Shown: positions 22,440 to 35,424, counted from the first letter of the stretch. The stretch: 64,000 bases of DNA from Yokenella regensburgei ATCC 49455 (GCF_000735455.1 NZ_JMPS01000023.1:104630-168629); one strand, 5' to 3'. Notes: generated by a model not told the origin, from the letters alone. Numbers and translations are program-made.

Positions 22440-22868
22440 ATGCAATATAAACTCGTTATCGAAAAAGACGACCTCGAAGGTGGATGGTTCGCCTCATTTC
22501 CCGATATTCCGGAGGCGTTGACCGGGGGAGATACTCTGGAGGAGGCGAAAATGATGGCGGCAGATGCGCTGGTCACGGCGCTGGAGTTTTACTTCGAGGA
22601 TGAACGCTTGATTCCACTGCCAGAACCATTACATGCAGGTGATGATTATATTGAGCTGCCCGCCAGCGTGACGGCAAAGGTGTTGCTGCTAAACGCGATG
22701 CTGCGTAGCGGCATCACACAGGCAGAGCTTGCAAGAAAGCTGGGAACACGTCCTCAGGAGGTCACGCGTCTTGTCAGGCTGGGACATGCCACCCGGATTG
22801 ATACCATTGCCAACGCGCTGCAGGTGCTTGGCTGGCGTCTGGAAATGACGGCAATACCGGGTGCTTAA
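22440..22868 (+). CDS. hicB: HicB-type antitoxin with HTH domain (first module)
   Basis: 142 residues. The N-terminal HicB fold (about 1-65) has the signature GGWFASFPDIPEALTGGDTLEEA. The C-terminal part (about 80-135) is an XRE-like helix-turn-helix (TQAELARKLGTRPQEVTRLVRL) that should bind the operator and autorepress. It neutralises HicA by direct binding (family knowledge). Activity of the pair is unproven, but both frames are intact. Confidence 0.87.
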   Translation: MQYKLVIEKDDLEGGWFASFPDIPEALTGGDTLEEAKMMAADALVTALEFYFEDERLIPLPEPLHAGDDYIELPASVTAKVLLLNAMLRSGITQAELARKLGTRPQEVTRLVRLGHATRIDTIANALQVLGWRLEMTAIPGA

Positions 22869-22888
22869 TATCATCCGACGAGTCGACG

Positions 22889-22934
22889 CTTTCTCTCTCC
22901 CGGCGGCTGAGAGAGAAGAGGGCATCAGGCCTTC
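22889..22934 (+). repeat. Palindromic intergenic repeat, copy 2, with 15-bp direct repeat
   Basis: TTTCTCTCTC pairs imperfectly with GAGAGAGAAG around CCGGCGGCT, and is followed by GGGCATCAGGCCTTC at 22920-22934. The distance to the first 15-mer is 844 bases. It lies between hicB and the 3' end of yajL. Confidence 0.65.
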
Positions 22935-22938
22935 ACGC

Positions 22939-23529
22939 TTACTCGTAGTAGTTATAGATCCCGGCCGCGATCACCAGCTGTGATGCCACCTCGTGGGCTT
23001 TTTCACGGCCGACCAGCAGAGCGATAATCTTCAGGGCAAAATCAATCGATGTACCCGGCCCCTGGCTGGTGACGAGGTTGACCCGTGGATCCCAGACCAC
23101 GCGCTTATCCTGCCAGTGTTCTTCCGGGATCGTCTCCTTAAGGCCCGGGTAGCCGGTCATGTTGCCGATCGGAAATATTTCATGGGGAATAAGCACGGTT
23201 CCCGGCACCGCGCAGATCGCGGCAACAATACGCCCGGAGAGATGGAACTGGCGCACGGTTTCTACCAGCAACGGGCTGTCGCGAAAAACTTCCGCGCCTT
23301 TAAGACCACCCGGCAGGACAATGACATCGTAGTCGCCGTCTGCCACCTGCACCAGCGGTGCATCGGCAAGCAGTTTCACCCCGCGCGAACAGGTCACCGC
23401 CAGGGCGCCATCGCTGGCGACGCTTGCGGTTGTGACAGCAATCCCGGCGCGAACCAGCAGATCGATAGTGGTCACCGCTTCGGTTTCTTCACTCCCAGGG
23501 GCGAGGCACACCAGTGCTGACGCGCTCAT
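22939..23529 (-). CDS. yajL: YajL, DJ-1/PfpI-family deglycase/chaperone
   Basis: 196 residues from the ATG seven bases after AAGGAG; an ATG six bases earlier is too close to that site. The DJ-1 fold has its reactive Cys at C106 in AICAVP. YajL protects proteins against oxidative and glyoxal stress; whether it is a true deglycase is debated. Its 5' end overlaps the end of panE by 41 bases, as in relatives. Confidence 0.95.
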   Translation of the reverse strand: MSASALVCLAPGSEETEAVTTIDLLVRAGIAVTTASVASDGALAVTCSRGVKLLADAPLVQVADGDYDVIVLPGGLKGAEVFRDSPLLVETVRQFHLSGRIVAAICAVPGTVLIPHEIFPIGNMTGYPGLKETIPEEHWQDKRVVWDPRVNLVTSQGPGTSIDFALKIIALLVGREKAHEVASQLVIAAGIYNYYE

Positions 23530-24403
23530 ATTCATTCTCCTTGCGTTTAATCAGTTCATACAATCTGGCGTTTTCCGGCACGCTGATACCGTGGGCCCGC
23601 GCGCGTCTTAACAGATAGCCGGTGATGTAATCGGCCTCGGTGTGGCGCTGGGCGCGGATATCCTGCAGCATTGACGAGATGTTTCCCGCCGTGCTTTCAA
23701 TAATCTGCCAGACATAAAAAAGCAGGTCTTCCGCGGTGGCATGATGCCCTTCGCGCTGCATGACCGCCGCCACTTCAGCACAGACCAACGCCACTTCATC
23801 GGGGTACTTCACCAGATCGCCATTCGGGCAATCATACAGGGCGGTAAGCGGGTTTATCACGCAGTTTACCGCGAGCTTCTTCCAGCTGGCGGTACCGAGA
23901 TCGTTATGCCAGGCGACATCAGGTAACGCCGCATGCAGAATATCGGCGAGTTCGCTGTGCTGCTGCGCCTTTTCATTGGCAGGCCCCAGATGAGTGGTGC
24001 CATTTGCCACATGGATTATCAGGTTGCCGTCGCGGCGCGCCGCCTGGGTGGTGAGCCCCACCAGGAGCGGCTGTTCGAGGTTCTTTAGCTCATCCAGCGT
24101 TCCCATTCCGTTGTGAATGAGCACAATTGGGCTACTGGCGGGCAGCTCCCGGGCGAGATTCTTAACGGCCGTTGAAACCTGCCAGGCCTTGAGGGTGACC
24201 AGCAGCAGGTCGCTGGTGGCCAGAAACTCCGGGTCATTCGCCGTCAGCAGCGCATTGCTTACGCTGCCGTCGATATCCTGTACATTGACACTGCACCAGG
24301 GTTGAGGAACGCGAAGCCATCCCTGAAGTTCATGCCCTCTACGCTGTAACGCCGTCAGCCAGAGCTGCCCCAGGGCACCGCATCCGAGTACGGTAATCTT
24401 CAT
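23489..24403 (-). CDS. panE: 2-dehydropantoate 2-reductase
   Basis: 304 residues. The N-terminal NADP Rossmann motif [11 protein letters not shown] (residues 4-14) and the C-terminal helical domain with [16 protein letters not shown] (catalytic Lys) define the family. It reduces ketopantoate to pantoate in coenzyme A synthesis. It is first of the panE-yajL pair and divergent from yajQ. Confidence 0.95.
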   Translation of the reverse strand: MKITVLGCGALGQLWLTALQRRGHELQGWLRVPQPWCSVNVQDIDGSVSNALLTANDPEFLATSDLLLVTLKAWQVSTAVKNLARELPASSPIVLIHNGMGTLDELKNLEQPLLVGLTTQAARRDGNLIIHVANGTTHLGPANEKAQQHSELADILHAALPDVAWHNDLGTASWKKLAVNCVINPLTALYDCPNGDLVKYPDEVALVCAEVAAVMQREGHHATAEDLLFYVWQIIESTAGNISSMLQDIRAQRHTEADYITGYLLRRARAHGISVPENARLYELIKRKENEYERVSTGVPRPWE

Positions 24404-24547
24404 TTTTCCTCCTCACCTGCCGTCCGACAGGTGTTAACCTCTGTATTATAGCCTTGTCCCACATCCTGACATCATCGGTATAACAGGTTGTGTTATCTCA
24501 GGTTGCAGGTATTATGCATCGCATCAAAAAGAGAGGGAGAGTAAAAC

Positions 24548-25039
24548 ATGCCATCTTTCGATATTGTCTCTGAAGTTGATCTTCAGGAAGCGAAAAACGC
24601 AGTGGATAACGCGGCCCGGGAAGTGGAATCACGCTTTGATTTCCGTGGCGTTGAGGCCACCATCGAGCTGAACGAGAAAAACGAGAGCATCAAGGTGCTG
24701 AGTGAATCTGATTTCCAGGTCAACCAGCTCTTGGATATTCTGCGTGCGAAGCTGCTCAAGCGCGGCATTGAAGGGAACTCCATCGAAGTGCCGGAAGAGT
24801 TTGTCCACAGCGGCAAAACCTGGTTCGTTGAAGCGAAGCTCAAAACCGGCATTGAAAGCAGCGTGCAGAAGAAAATTGTTAAGCTGATTAAAGACAGCAA
24901 ACTGAAGGTGCAGGCACAGATTCAGGGCGAAGAGATTCGCGTTACCGGGAAATCCCGTGACGACTTGCAGTCTGTCATGGCGCTGGTTCGCGGCGGTAAT
25001 CTGGGGCAACCGTTCCAGTTTAAAAACTTTCGCGACTAA
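24548..25039 (+). CDS. yajQ: YajQ-family nucleotide-binding protein
   Basis: 163 residues, beginning [21 protein letters not shown] split by the family's two ferredoxin-like repeats. YajQ binds nucleic acid or nucleotides; relatives in other bacteria bind cyclic-di-GMP. GAGAGGG lies before the ATG. Single-gene unit, closed by a terminator shared with yajR. Confidence 0.93.
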   Translation: MPSFDIVSEVDLQEAKNAVDNAAREVESRFDFRGVEATIELNEKNESIKVLSESDFQVNQLLDILRAKLLKRGIEGNSIEVPEEFVHSGKTWFVEAKLKTGIESSVQKKIVKLIKDSKLKVQAQIQGEEIRVTGKSRDDLQSVMALVRGGNLGQPFQFKNFRD

Positions 25040-25040
25040 T

Positions 25041-25069
25041 AAAAAAGCGGGATTATCCCGCTTTTTTTA
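25041..25069. terminator. Bidirectional terminator yajQ / yajR
   Basis: AAAAAAGCGGG and CCCGCTTTTTT form a symmetrical stem, loop ATTAT. Its right edge overlaps the yajR stop codon. Confidence 0.9.
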
Positions 25070-26431
25070 TGCTGCACTTAGCGCCTGTTCGACCTCAAAT
25101 CTGTTGGTCACTTTACTGTCAATCTTAACGTAGACGGTTCGTTCGCCGGCAACGACCAGTGCCTGGCTTACCCCAGGCGTCGCCAGCAGCCGCGCCTGCA
25201 GCGCGTCATCGGCTTCAACCCCATCAGGAATTTCAACCCGCAGGCTACTGACGTACGGGGGTTCACTCATGGTAGTGGCAACCAGCAGCCAGACCGTGGC
25301 GATTAACGCGCCGGCGAGGAACACCGTTTGCGAATCGAAGAAACCGTCCAGCCAGCCGCCGAGTGAGCCACCAATGGCCACCCCAAGGAACTGGCTGGTG
25401 GAGTAGATACCCATCGCGGTACCTTTGTAACCGGCCGGCGCCTCTTTACTGATAAGCGACGGCAGCAGCGCTTCCATTAGGTTAAAGGCGAGGAAGAACA
25501 GCTGAACGCCCGCCACCAGTTCCCAGAAGTAAGCGCCCGACCCCCACAGCACAATCTCCGCAATCAGCAGAATCGCGATGCAGGTCAGGAACACCCGCTT
25601 CATGCGGCGTTTGACCTCGGCATAAATGATAAATGGCACAACGGAGACAAACGACACCAGCATGGTGACCAGATAGATTTTCCAGTGCTCCGGTGCCGGG
25701 AATCCTGCGGCCTCAAGCTGCCCTGGCAGCGCGACAAACGTCGACATCAGCAGAATATGCAGGAACATAATCCCAAGGTTGAGCTTAAGGAGTCTCGGCT
25801 CCATCAGCACTTTGCTGAAACAACCTTTCACCATCCCGGATTCACGGTTTAGCACGTGATTCTGGCTGTTGGGAACTACCCACAGAGTCAGAGCAATGCC
25901 GAGCGTGGCCAGGCCCGCAATCATCCAGAACAGCGCGTGCAGCCCGAGTTTATGCGTAATGATGGGCCCCAGCACCATGGCGATAGCGAAGGTCACACCG
26001 AAGCTGACGCCAATAAACGCCATCGCTTTGGTACGGTTCTGCTCACGGGTGAGGTCGGAGAGCAGCGCCATCACCGCGGCGGCAATCGCCCCTGAACCCT
26101 GCAGCGCCCGGCCAAGAATAATGCCCCAGATAGAATCAGAGAGGGCAGCAATAACGCTACCCGCCACGAAAATAGCCAACCCGCCGATGATAAGCGGTTT
26201 GCGACCAATACGGTCAGAAATAAGCCCGAAAGGGATCTGAAAAACGGCCTGAGCAAGGCCATAAATACCAATGGCTAACCCGATAAGCGCTTCGCTGGCA
26301 CCCTGCAGCGCCATGCCATATGTGGTCAGAACTGGCAGGACCATAAACATGCCGAGCATGCGCAGAGAAAATACGGTCCCTAAACCCCAGGTCGCGCGCA
26401 ATTCACCCGGTGTCATTTTGTAATCGTTCAT
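25067..26431 (-). CDS. yajR: MFS transporter YajR with C-terminal YAM domain
   Basis: 454 residues, the E. coli length, starting at ATG after GAGGTGG (a GTG two codons earlier is unlikely). Twelve membrane helices of the major facilitator superfamily, with the motif A stretch GLISDRIGRKPLI between helices 2 and 3. The last 65 or so residues (from about 388) form the cytoplasmic ferredoxin-like YAM domain. Probable proton-driven exporter; the substrate is unknown. Confidence 0.94.
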   Translation of the reverse strand: MNDYKMTPGELRATWGLGTVFSLRMLGMFMVLPVLTTYGMALQGASEALIGLAIGIYGLAQAVFQIPFGLISDRIGRKPLIIGGLAIFVAGSVIAALSDSIWGIILGRALQGSGAIAAAVMALLSDLTREQNRTKAMAFIGVSFGVTFAIAMVLGPIITHKLGLHALFWMIAGLATLGIALTLWVVPNSQNHVLNRESGMVKGCFSKVLMEPRLLKLNLGIMFLHILLMSTFVALPGQLEAAGFPAPEHWKIYLVTMLVSFVSVVPFIIYAEVKRRMKRVFLTCIAILLIAEIVLWGSGAYFWELVAGVQLFFLAFNLMEALLPSLISKEAPAGYKGTAMGIYSTSQFLGVAIGGSLGGWLDGFFDSQTVFLAGALIATVWLLVATTMSEPPYVSSLRVEIPDGVEADDALQARLLATPGVSQALVVAGERTVYVKIDSKVTNRFEVEQALSAA

Positions 26432-26665
26432 TACCACCTCTTTTTAAATGCAGGGCATAGTGTAGTTCGCCCCTCGGTGGGGGTAAATAACTCTTTGTTT
26501 AACAGATATTGCCGAAGAGGGGCGGGGAAAACCGTGAAATATAGGGGGTTAACGCCCTGCGGTAAACCGGGTAACGTATTTAAGGGAAATTAATCCCTCA
26601 ATAAAAACAAGGTGTTGTGATTATTCAGCTTTTTATTCGGTCATTCTGAACGAAAGGGCATAAAT

Positions 26666-27334
26666 ATGTTGAGAAAAGGGATGGTGATAAGCGTTCTGGC
26701 GCTGACACTTTCTGGCTGTGTTTTAATGCCGAAACCGCCGGCACTGAGTGAGGCGTCGGTGTTACAGACCCAGAGCAGTATTATTGATGGCCAAACCTCA
26801 CTTGCCGAGCTGAAAACAAAATTTGGTGAGCAGAAGGCGATAACGCCAACGGAAAAAGGCAAACTCAACTACCTGTGGCGCTCCACTTGGGCAAATACAC
26901 CAACCAGCGGGCCGACGACGACGGGGCTGGTGGCGCTGGTCGATAACGGTGTTGTGCAAAAGCATGTTGCATTCCACCCGGGTGGCACTGCCGAGTGGCT
27001 GATTACCGCGTCTCAGGAGAAAATTAACCAGTTCCTTATTCCAGGGACCACCGTTGAGGCTACCGTAGAGGCAAAATATGGTAAGCCGCACAGCTACGTC
27101 TTTGATGACGATGGTAACAAGGTGATGATGTACGTCTGGGATGGTCTCACAAAGGATGCTATCAGCTTTGTGCCCATCGTCGGGGAATTTGCAGGGACAG
27201 CGTCAGGGAAAATCAACACGCTGTTTGTGACACTGAACCCGAACGGTACGGTGAAAAAGGGTGTACTGGAAAGCGTGAACGGTTCGCGCGGTACCGGAGC
27301 GTTCAACGCCAGCGCAGTAAAAGTCTCACCCTGA
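26666..27334 (+). CDS. Predicted lipoprotein, possibly two BamE-like repeats
   Basis: 222 residues with a lipoprotein signal and lipobox Leu-Ser-Gly-Cys, the acylated residue being C18. After a Pro/Ser-rich linker two similar segments follow: TSLAELKTKFGEQ...YLWRSTW...ALVDNGVV and TTVEATVEAKYGKP...YVWDGLT...VTLNPNGTV. Each resembles the helix-helix-three-strand SmpA/BamE fold. I do not recognise an orthologue and do not assign a function. Residue +2 is Val, suggesting outer-membrane sorting. It is inserted between yajR and cyoE, with its own terminator. Confidence 0.78.
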   Translation: MLRKGMVISVLALTLSGCVLMPKPPALSEASVLQTQSSIIDGQTSLAELKTKFGEQKAITPTEKGKLNYLWRSTWANTPTSGPTTTGLVALVDNGVVQKHVAFHPGGTAEWLITASQEKINQFLIPGTTVEATVEAKYGKPHSYVFDDDGNKVMMYVWDGLTKDAISFVPIVGEFAGTASGKINTLFVTLNPNGTVKKGVLESVNGSRGTGAFNASAVKVSP

Positions 27335-27344
27335 ACGGCAGGCA

Positions 27345-27375
27345 TAAAAAAACCGGGTATCAACCCGGTTTTTTG
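27345..27375. terminator. Bidirectional terminator lipoprotein gene / cyoE
   Basis: AACCGGGT and ACCCGGTT with loop ATCA, flanked by A and T tracts, lie between the convergent genes. Confidence 0.9.
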
Positions 27376-27388
27376 TGCACTGAAAAAC

Positions 27389-28276
27389 TTACCAGACGTA
27401 AGTCAGCAGGCTGTGTGAATCCGGAACCATGAAATCGACGGACATCATCACGGAAAGCGAGGTGATAGCGACGATGGAAAAGACGAACAGCTTACGCGCC
27501 CAGACTCTGTCATCTTCGACTTTATAACCACGCAGCGCCATGCCAAGCCACCAGACGCTCACCGCAGCAGCCACCACCAGATATTTGTATCCGGCGTAAC
27601 CGCCAAGCGAGAGCATCAGCGTCGCAATAGCGAAGGCGATGATGTAGAGCGTGATGTGGTTTTTGGCAACGGAGATGCCTTTCACGACCGGCAGAACCGG
27701 AATGTTCGCTGCCTGATAATCCTTGAAGCGGAAAATCGCAATGGCATAGGAGTGCGGCATCTGCCAGAGGCTGAAAATAGCCAGCAGAATCAGCGCACCG
27801 CTGTCGAACTCGTTAGTCACCGCGCAGTAGCCAATCACCGGCGGCGCAGCGCCGGAGAGAGAGCCAATCAGCGTGCCATAGACGGAGTGGCGCTTCATGT
27901 ACAGGCTGTAAACGCCGACATAAACCACGAACCCCATCACCCCCAGCCAGCAGGCCAGGGGATTGGCGCCAAACCACAGCAGCATGAAGCCAGCAATACC
28001 CAGCAAGGTGGCGTACACCAGCGAGACCTTGGGAGAGATCAGGCCTTTTACCAGCACCCGATTCTTGGTCCTTTCCATCTTCCTGTCGATATCACGGTCG
28101 ATGTAGTTGTTGAATACGCAGCCAGATGCGACCACCAGAGACACCCCGACCAGCGTCCAGACGAACAGCGGGTAATCGATGTGGCCTTTAGAGGCCAGCA
28201 GGAAACCGCCGATCACGGAGATCAGGTTGCCAAAGATGATGCCAGGCTTTGTGACTTGCAGGTATTGCTTAAACAT
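27389..28276 (-). CDS. cyoE: Protoheme IX farnesyltransferase (heme O synthase)
   Basis: 295 residues; the ATG at [13 protein letters not shown] is chosen by family match over a start 15 codons earlier. A UbiA-type membrane prenyltransferase with [15 protein letters not shown], the Asp-rich diphosphate motif, and about seven helices. It farnesylates heme B to heme O for the bo3 oxidase. It is the last gene of cyoABCDE, 11 bases after cyoD. Confidence 0.96.
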   Translation of the reverse strand: MFKQYLQVTKPGIIFGNLISVIGGFLLASKGHIDYPLFVWTLVGVSLVVASGCVFNNYIDRDIDRKMERTKNRVLVKGLISPKVSLVYATLLGIAGFMLLWFGANPLACWLGVMGFVVYVGVYSLYMKRHSVYGTLIGSLSGAAPPVIGYCAVTNEFDSGALILLAIFSLWQMPHSYAIAIFRFKDYQAANIPVLPVVKGISVAKNHITLYIIAFAIATLMLSLGGYAGYKYLVVAAAVSVWWLGMALRGYKVEDDRVWARKLFVFSIVAITSLSVMMSVDFMVPDSHSLLTYVW

Positions 28277-28287
28277 ACGCGCCGCTC

Positions 28288-28613
28288 TTATCGAACCATC
28301 ATGTTGTAGTTGAGGTTCCACATAATCCAGATTGAACCTATCACCACAATGGCGATGATAAGGATCGTGAACACAAAGGCTGTTAAGTTCCAGCCTTCGT
28401 CAGACTTGCTGTTCATATGCAGGAAGCAAACCAGATGAACCAGGATCTGTACAACAGCTGATACCAGAATAGTACCCAGGATAACACCATGGGAAGCTGT
28501 ACCGTTCATCACCATCCAGAACGGGATAACCGTCAGGATGATCGACAGGATAAAACCTGTCATGTAGGTTTTTACGCTACCGTGGGAAGCGCCGTGATCG
28601 GTTGCATGACTCA

Positions 28614-28614
<1 letters not shown>
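28288..28614 (-). CDS. cyoD: Cytochrome bo3 oxidase subunit IV
   Basis: 108 residues with three membrane helices. Non-catalytic subunit assisting assembly of the copper site in subunit I. Its ATG shares one base with the cyoC stop codon (TAATG), giving coupled translation. Confidence 0.96.
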
Positions 28615-32176
<3,562 letters not shown>

Positions 32177-32224
32177 TAACGACCTCAATTCCACGGGATC
32201 TGGTGGCGTTTAAAGTGTGGGGGC

Positions 32225-32253
32225 ATTTTACGGGAAGGTTACATTACTGTAAA
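32225..32253 (-). promoter_or_regulatory. cyoABCDE sigma-70 promoter
   Basis: On the minus strand TTTACA (32253-32248) and TAAAAT (32230-32225) are 17 bases apart, about 49 bases before the cyoA ATG. In E. coli this operon is repressed by ArcA and Fnr; no specific operator is claimed. Confidence 0.75.
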
Positions 32254-32573
32254 CATCATTGGAGTACTGTCAGTTATGTGTTGCCATGTTCTGCCGTGCA
32301 TGTCACATATGTTGCTATATATGTATAAATTTCAGACAAAAGCCGCGCCGCACGGGCGTTATAACGAATGAAGGAGTAAACGAAGGGGTAGGAGGATAAT
32401 TGGTATAACCATCACCAAAAATACACAAATAATTAACAAAAAGTTATCAATAAAAAGACACGAAAAGAACAAAAAAATAATTATTCATCAGCTGAATCGG
32501 TTAAAGAAATAAAAGGCAGTTAAAGTTGCCAGTAATTTCCAGAATCTAAAGCGCACAAATTAACAAGTAAAAA
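32254..32573. other. AT-rich intergenic region between cyoA and ampG
   Basis: The gap between cyoA and ampG is 453 bases. Its right two-thirds (about 32390-32610) is very A+T-rich, with long A runs. No open frame with a ribosome site, tRNA or repeat was seen. Likely holds cyo regulatory sites and, at the far end, the ampG terminator. Confidence 0.5.
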
Positions 32574-32624
32574 ATAAATAGCAAATGACCGTTATAATTA
32601 CCTCTGGCAACTACAACGGTCACC
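32574..32624 (-). terminator. Possible ampG terminator
   Basis: On the minus strand TGACCGTT (32623-32616) pairs with AACGGTCA (32594-32587), followed by TTTGCTATTTATTTTTTAC. The loop is 21 bases, so the structure is weaker than most. Confidence 0.5.
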
Positions 32625-32629
32625 ATGCT

Positions 32630-34114
32630 TCAGGCAAGCTTATGCTCTTCTGTCCGGCGTAGCGCCAGATAATCCAGTATGGCCCCCAGCAGAACGCCAG
32701 CGATGGCGATCAGAGCCGCGACTTCCAGCAGCCCCGCGAGGAACGAGAAACTGGTGTAGTCGATGGCGTTCAGCGCCAGCATGATAAGCCACAGCGCCAG
32801 CAGCAGACAGCCGAGCAGCAGCAGATATAGCGCAAACTGATAAGCACCGCTGAAGTGACGACGCATCATGAAGCTTTCGGTCTGCTGGGTATATTCCAGC
32901 GTCTTACGGCAGATAAGCAGCAGCAGAATGCCCGGTACGGCGGCAAATACGGAGAACAGATAGAACGTTGGCCAGCCGTGGGCTTCCACAAACCAGCCGG
33001 CAATGGGCCCTACGTATACGCGTCCTACGGCGGAGAGCGCCGACAGCAGCGCAAACTGCGTTGCCGAGAAGGATTTGTTACACAGGGTCATCAGCAGCGC
33101 CACAAACGCCGCGGTGCCCATCCCGCCGCACAGGTTTTCGAAGAACACCGCCACCGCCATCGACATCAGGTGCTTGTCGGTGATGGAAAGTAGCCAATAA
33201 CCGGCGTTAGATACCCCCTGCAGAATGCCGAAAATCAGCAGCGCACGGAACAGGCTCAGGCGCTGCATCAGCACCCCACCATACAGGGCACCAATAATCG
33301 TCGCGATAAGACCGAGGGTTTTATTCACCATCCCGACTTCACCGGCATCAAAGCCGACGCCGCGGATAAGAAAAGTGGTGGTCAGACTCATGGCAAACGC
33401 ATCGCCAAGCTTATAAAGAACAATAAGCAGCAGAATTAGCCAGGCGTTGTTGCGGCCAAAGAAATCACGCAGCGGTGCAACCACCGCCTGCTCGAGGGTT
33501 CTCGGTACCGGGACAACATCGCTTGGCTCCGGCGCGAGCAGCGTGGCAATGATACACGGCACCAGCAGCGCCGCCATTAGCCAGTACATTCCTTGCCAGC
33601 CCAGCCATTTATCGGCCATCCACAGCGCCAGACCACCGGAAACCAGCATCCCCAGGCGATAGCCCAGTACGCTGATTGCCGCACCGGTACCACGCTCTTC
33701 GGCTGGCAGCACGTCGGTCTTCCAGGCATCAAACACGATATCCTGCGAGGCGGAGCAAAACGCAATCACCACCGCCAGCGCCGCCATCCAGCGCAGCTGA
33801 GTGCCGGGTTCGAGGAAACCCATGGCCGCAATGGCAATTAACAGGAGAATTTGCGTGGTGACCAGCCAGCCGCGACGACGACCAAGGAACGGTGGCGTAT
33901 AGCGGTCCATTACCGGCGACCAGAGGAACTTAAAGACGTAAGCCTGGCCAACAAGAGAGAAGAAGCCGATGGTTTTGAGATCGATATTCTCGACCGTCAT
34001 CCACGCCTGTAGCGTGCCGGAGGTGAGCGCCAGCGGCAGCCCGGAGGCAAAGCCTAAGATCAGCAGAATGGCTGATTTAGGTTGCTGAAAAATACGTAAG
34101 TAGTGATTGGCCAT
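32630..34114 (-). CDS. ampG: Muropeptide (GlcNAc-anhydroMurNAc peptide) permease AmpG
   Basis: 494 residues, MFS protein with about 14 membrane helices. It imports cell-wall turnover muropeptides from periplasm to cytoplasm for recycling, which controls AmpR-dependent ampC beta-lactamase induction in species that carry that system. Motif DRYTPPFLGRRRGWL and FASGLPLALTSGTLQAWM match the family. It is second gene of yajG-ampG, 47 bases after yajG with a strong hairpin between. Confidence 0.96.
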   Translation of the reverse strand: MANHYLRIFQQPKSAILLILGFASGLPLALTSGTLQAWMTVENIDLKTIGFFSLVGQAYVFKFLWSPVMDRYTPPFLGRRRGWLVTTQILLLIAIAAMGFLEPGTQLRWMAALAVVIAFCSASQDIVFDAWKTDVLPAEERGTGAAISVLGYRLGMLVSGGLALWMADKWLGWQGMYWLMAALLVPCIIATLLAPEPSDVVPVPRTLEQAVVAPLRDFFGRNNAWLILLLIVLYKLGDAFAMSLTTTFLIRGVGFDAGEVGMVNKTLGLIATIIGALYGGVLMQRLSLFRALLIFGILQGVSNAGYWLLSITDKHLMSMAVAVFFENLCGGMGTAAFVALLMTLCNKSFSATQFALLSALSAVGRVYVGPIAGWFVEAHGWPTFYLFSVFAAVPGILLLLICRKTLEYTQQTESFMMRRHFSGAYQFALYLLLLGCLLLALWLIMLALNAIDYTSFSFLAGLLEVAALIAIAGVLLGAILDYLALRRTEEHKLA

Positions 34115-34126
34115 GAGTCCTGAACG

Positions 34127-34151
34127 CTGACCCGGCAGGGCGCCGGGTCAG
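34127..34151 (-). other. Intercistronic hairpin yajG-ampG
   Basis: A perfect 10-bp stem, CTGACCCGGC with GCCGGGTCAG and a 5-base loop, has no T-tract. It may protect the yajG mRNA end or lower ampG expression. Confidence 0.6.
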
Positions 34152-34161
34152 ACTGCCGCGA

Positions 34162-34740
34162 TTAACGGGCGTTTTGCTTAATGAAGTCGTGAATGCTGGT
34201 GTCCTGCGCCATATCGGCGATGGTGTCAGTCAGCACGCTGTTAACGGCGTTAGCGATATTTTGGTTGGTTGCGGTGAAAGCACCTTCAACCGTATAGCTC
34301 GCACGGTAGTTCTTGGTCATCTTGTTGCCATTCTTCGCGGTAGCGATGATAGCGACATCGGCTTTGGTCGCGATGTTATAGCGAACGTTACCCTGAGAAA
34401 CGTCAGCATACAGCTGGTTAACGATGATCTGCAGATCCACCGCACCGCTTGGGCCAATCATATAACCGCGCGCGGTCATCTGCTTCTCAAGGACTTCCTG
34501 CAGCAGGAAACGCAGGTCACGGGAGGCGGTCAGGGTGACCAGCTGGTCGTTGCGGGTGACTTTCGCCAGCGCCTGGTCTTTGCGCTGATCGGCGCCGTTA
34601 ATGCTGACGGTTACGCCCATCAGGCTCGGATCCTGCTGCGGCAGGGCAATTTTAGGATTGACGTCAATCGTGGTAGGCGGTGTGGCGCATCCGGCCAGCA
34701 TAAACAGGGCTACCAACGGAAAGAGGATTTTTTTCAACAT
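34162..34740 (-). CDS. yajG: YajG lipoprotein
   Basis: 192 residues, with a lipobox Leu-Ala-Gly-Cys (C18) and the YajG domain (about 25-185). Function is unknown; it is expected in the outer membrane since no Asp follows the Cys. It is in one transcript with ampG as in E. coli. Confidence 0.94.
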   Translation of the reverse strand: MLKKILFPLVALFMLAGCATPPTTIDVNPKIALPQQDPSLMGVTVSINGADQRKDQALAKVTRNDQLVTLTASRDLRFLLQEVLEKQMTARGYMIGPSGAVDLQIIVNQLYADVSQGNVRYNIATKADVAIIATAKNGNKMTKNYRASYTVEGAFTATNQNIANAVNSVLTDTIADMAQDTSIHDFIKQNAR

Positions 34741-34990
34741 GTCAGGCTCTCAACGCTTGGGTGGTGGTGGTGATGTGGTTTAGAAAATTTCCCGCCATCA
34801 TAACATCGCCATCGATGAGGGGAAGTGGGCAACGCATGTAATTTCATCGTGTTGTGCGTTTTCTGACCTTACGGCGTGCGGTCGGGCTTTTTAGCCGCCA
34901 AAAGGAGGAGCAAACCAGTTAACTTCACCCGTTTGGCTGAGAATATAGGACGAAAGCTAAATATTTGTTGTCTTGATGTAATGGAAGCGG
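34741..34990. other. Intergenic region yajG-bolA
   Basis: About 310 bases lie between the divergent yajG and bolA genes. The part next to bolA is A+T-rich; the rest shows no open frame, RNA gene or repeat I can support. Promoters for both genes are expected here. Confidence 0.5.
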
Positions 34991-34995
34991 TAAAA

Positions 34996-35015
34996 GCGGC
35001 TAACATTTAAAAGTA
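34996..35015 (+). promoter_or_regulatory. Possible bolA gearbox (sigma-S) promoter -10
   Basis: GCGGCTAAC followed by ATTTAAAAG resembles the CGGCTAGTA gearbox -10 known for E. coli bolA P1, about 50 bases before the gene. Match by eye. Confidence 0.4.
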
Positions 35016-35051
35016 AAGGCGGCATCTCAGCGTTGTCGGAGGAGTAATGTC

Positions 35052-35369
35052 ATGATGATACGTGAACAAATCGAAGAGAAATTAAGAACCGAATTTGCAC
35101 CCGTATTCCTGGAGGTGGTAGACGAAAGTTATCGGCATAACGTACCTGCCGGCTCAGAAAGCCATTTTAAAGTGGTTCTGGTCAGCGATCGTTTTACCGG
35201 CGAACGTTTCCTCAATCGGCATCGTATGATCTACGGCACCCTGACGGCAGAACTCTCTACCACGGTGCACGCGCTGGCGCTGCATACCTACACCGTAAAG
35301 GAGTGGGAAAACCTGCAGGATACCGTCTTCGCGTCGCCTCCTTGCCGCGGAGCTGGTAGTATCGCCTAG
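35052..35369 (+). CDS. bolA: BolA, stress morphogene
   Basis: 105 residues from the first of two adjacent ATG codons; GGAGGAG lies 7 bases before it, and the second ATG is equally possible. BolA folds like a class II KH domain, with [14 protein letters not shown] as the signature segment, and works with monothiol glutaredoxin in iron handling and as a morphology regulator induced in stationary phase. Single gene ended by the terminator at 35425. Confidence 0.95.
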   Translation: MMIREQIEEKLRTEFAPVFLEVVDESYRHNVPAGSESHFKVVLVSDRFTGERFLNRHRMIYGTLTAELSTTVHALALHTYTVKEWENLQDTVFASPPCRGAGSIA

Positions 35370-35424
35370 CAAAACGCATTGCAACGTACGGAACTTTTCC
35401 AGTATGTTGCGTACAGAATATGAG

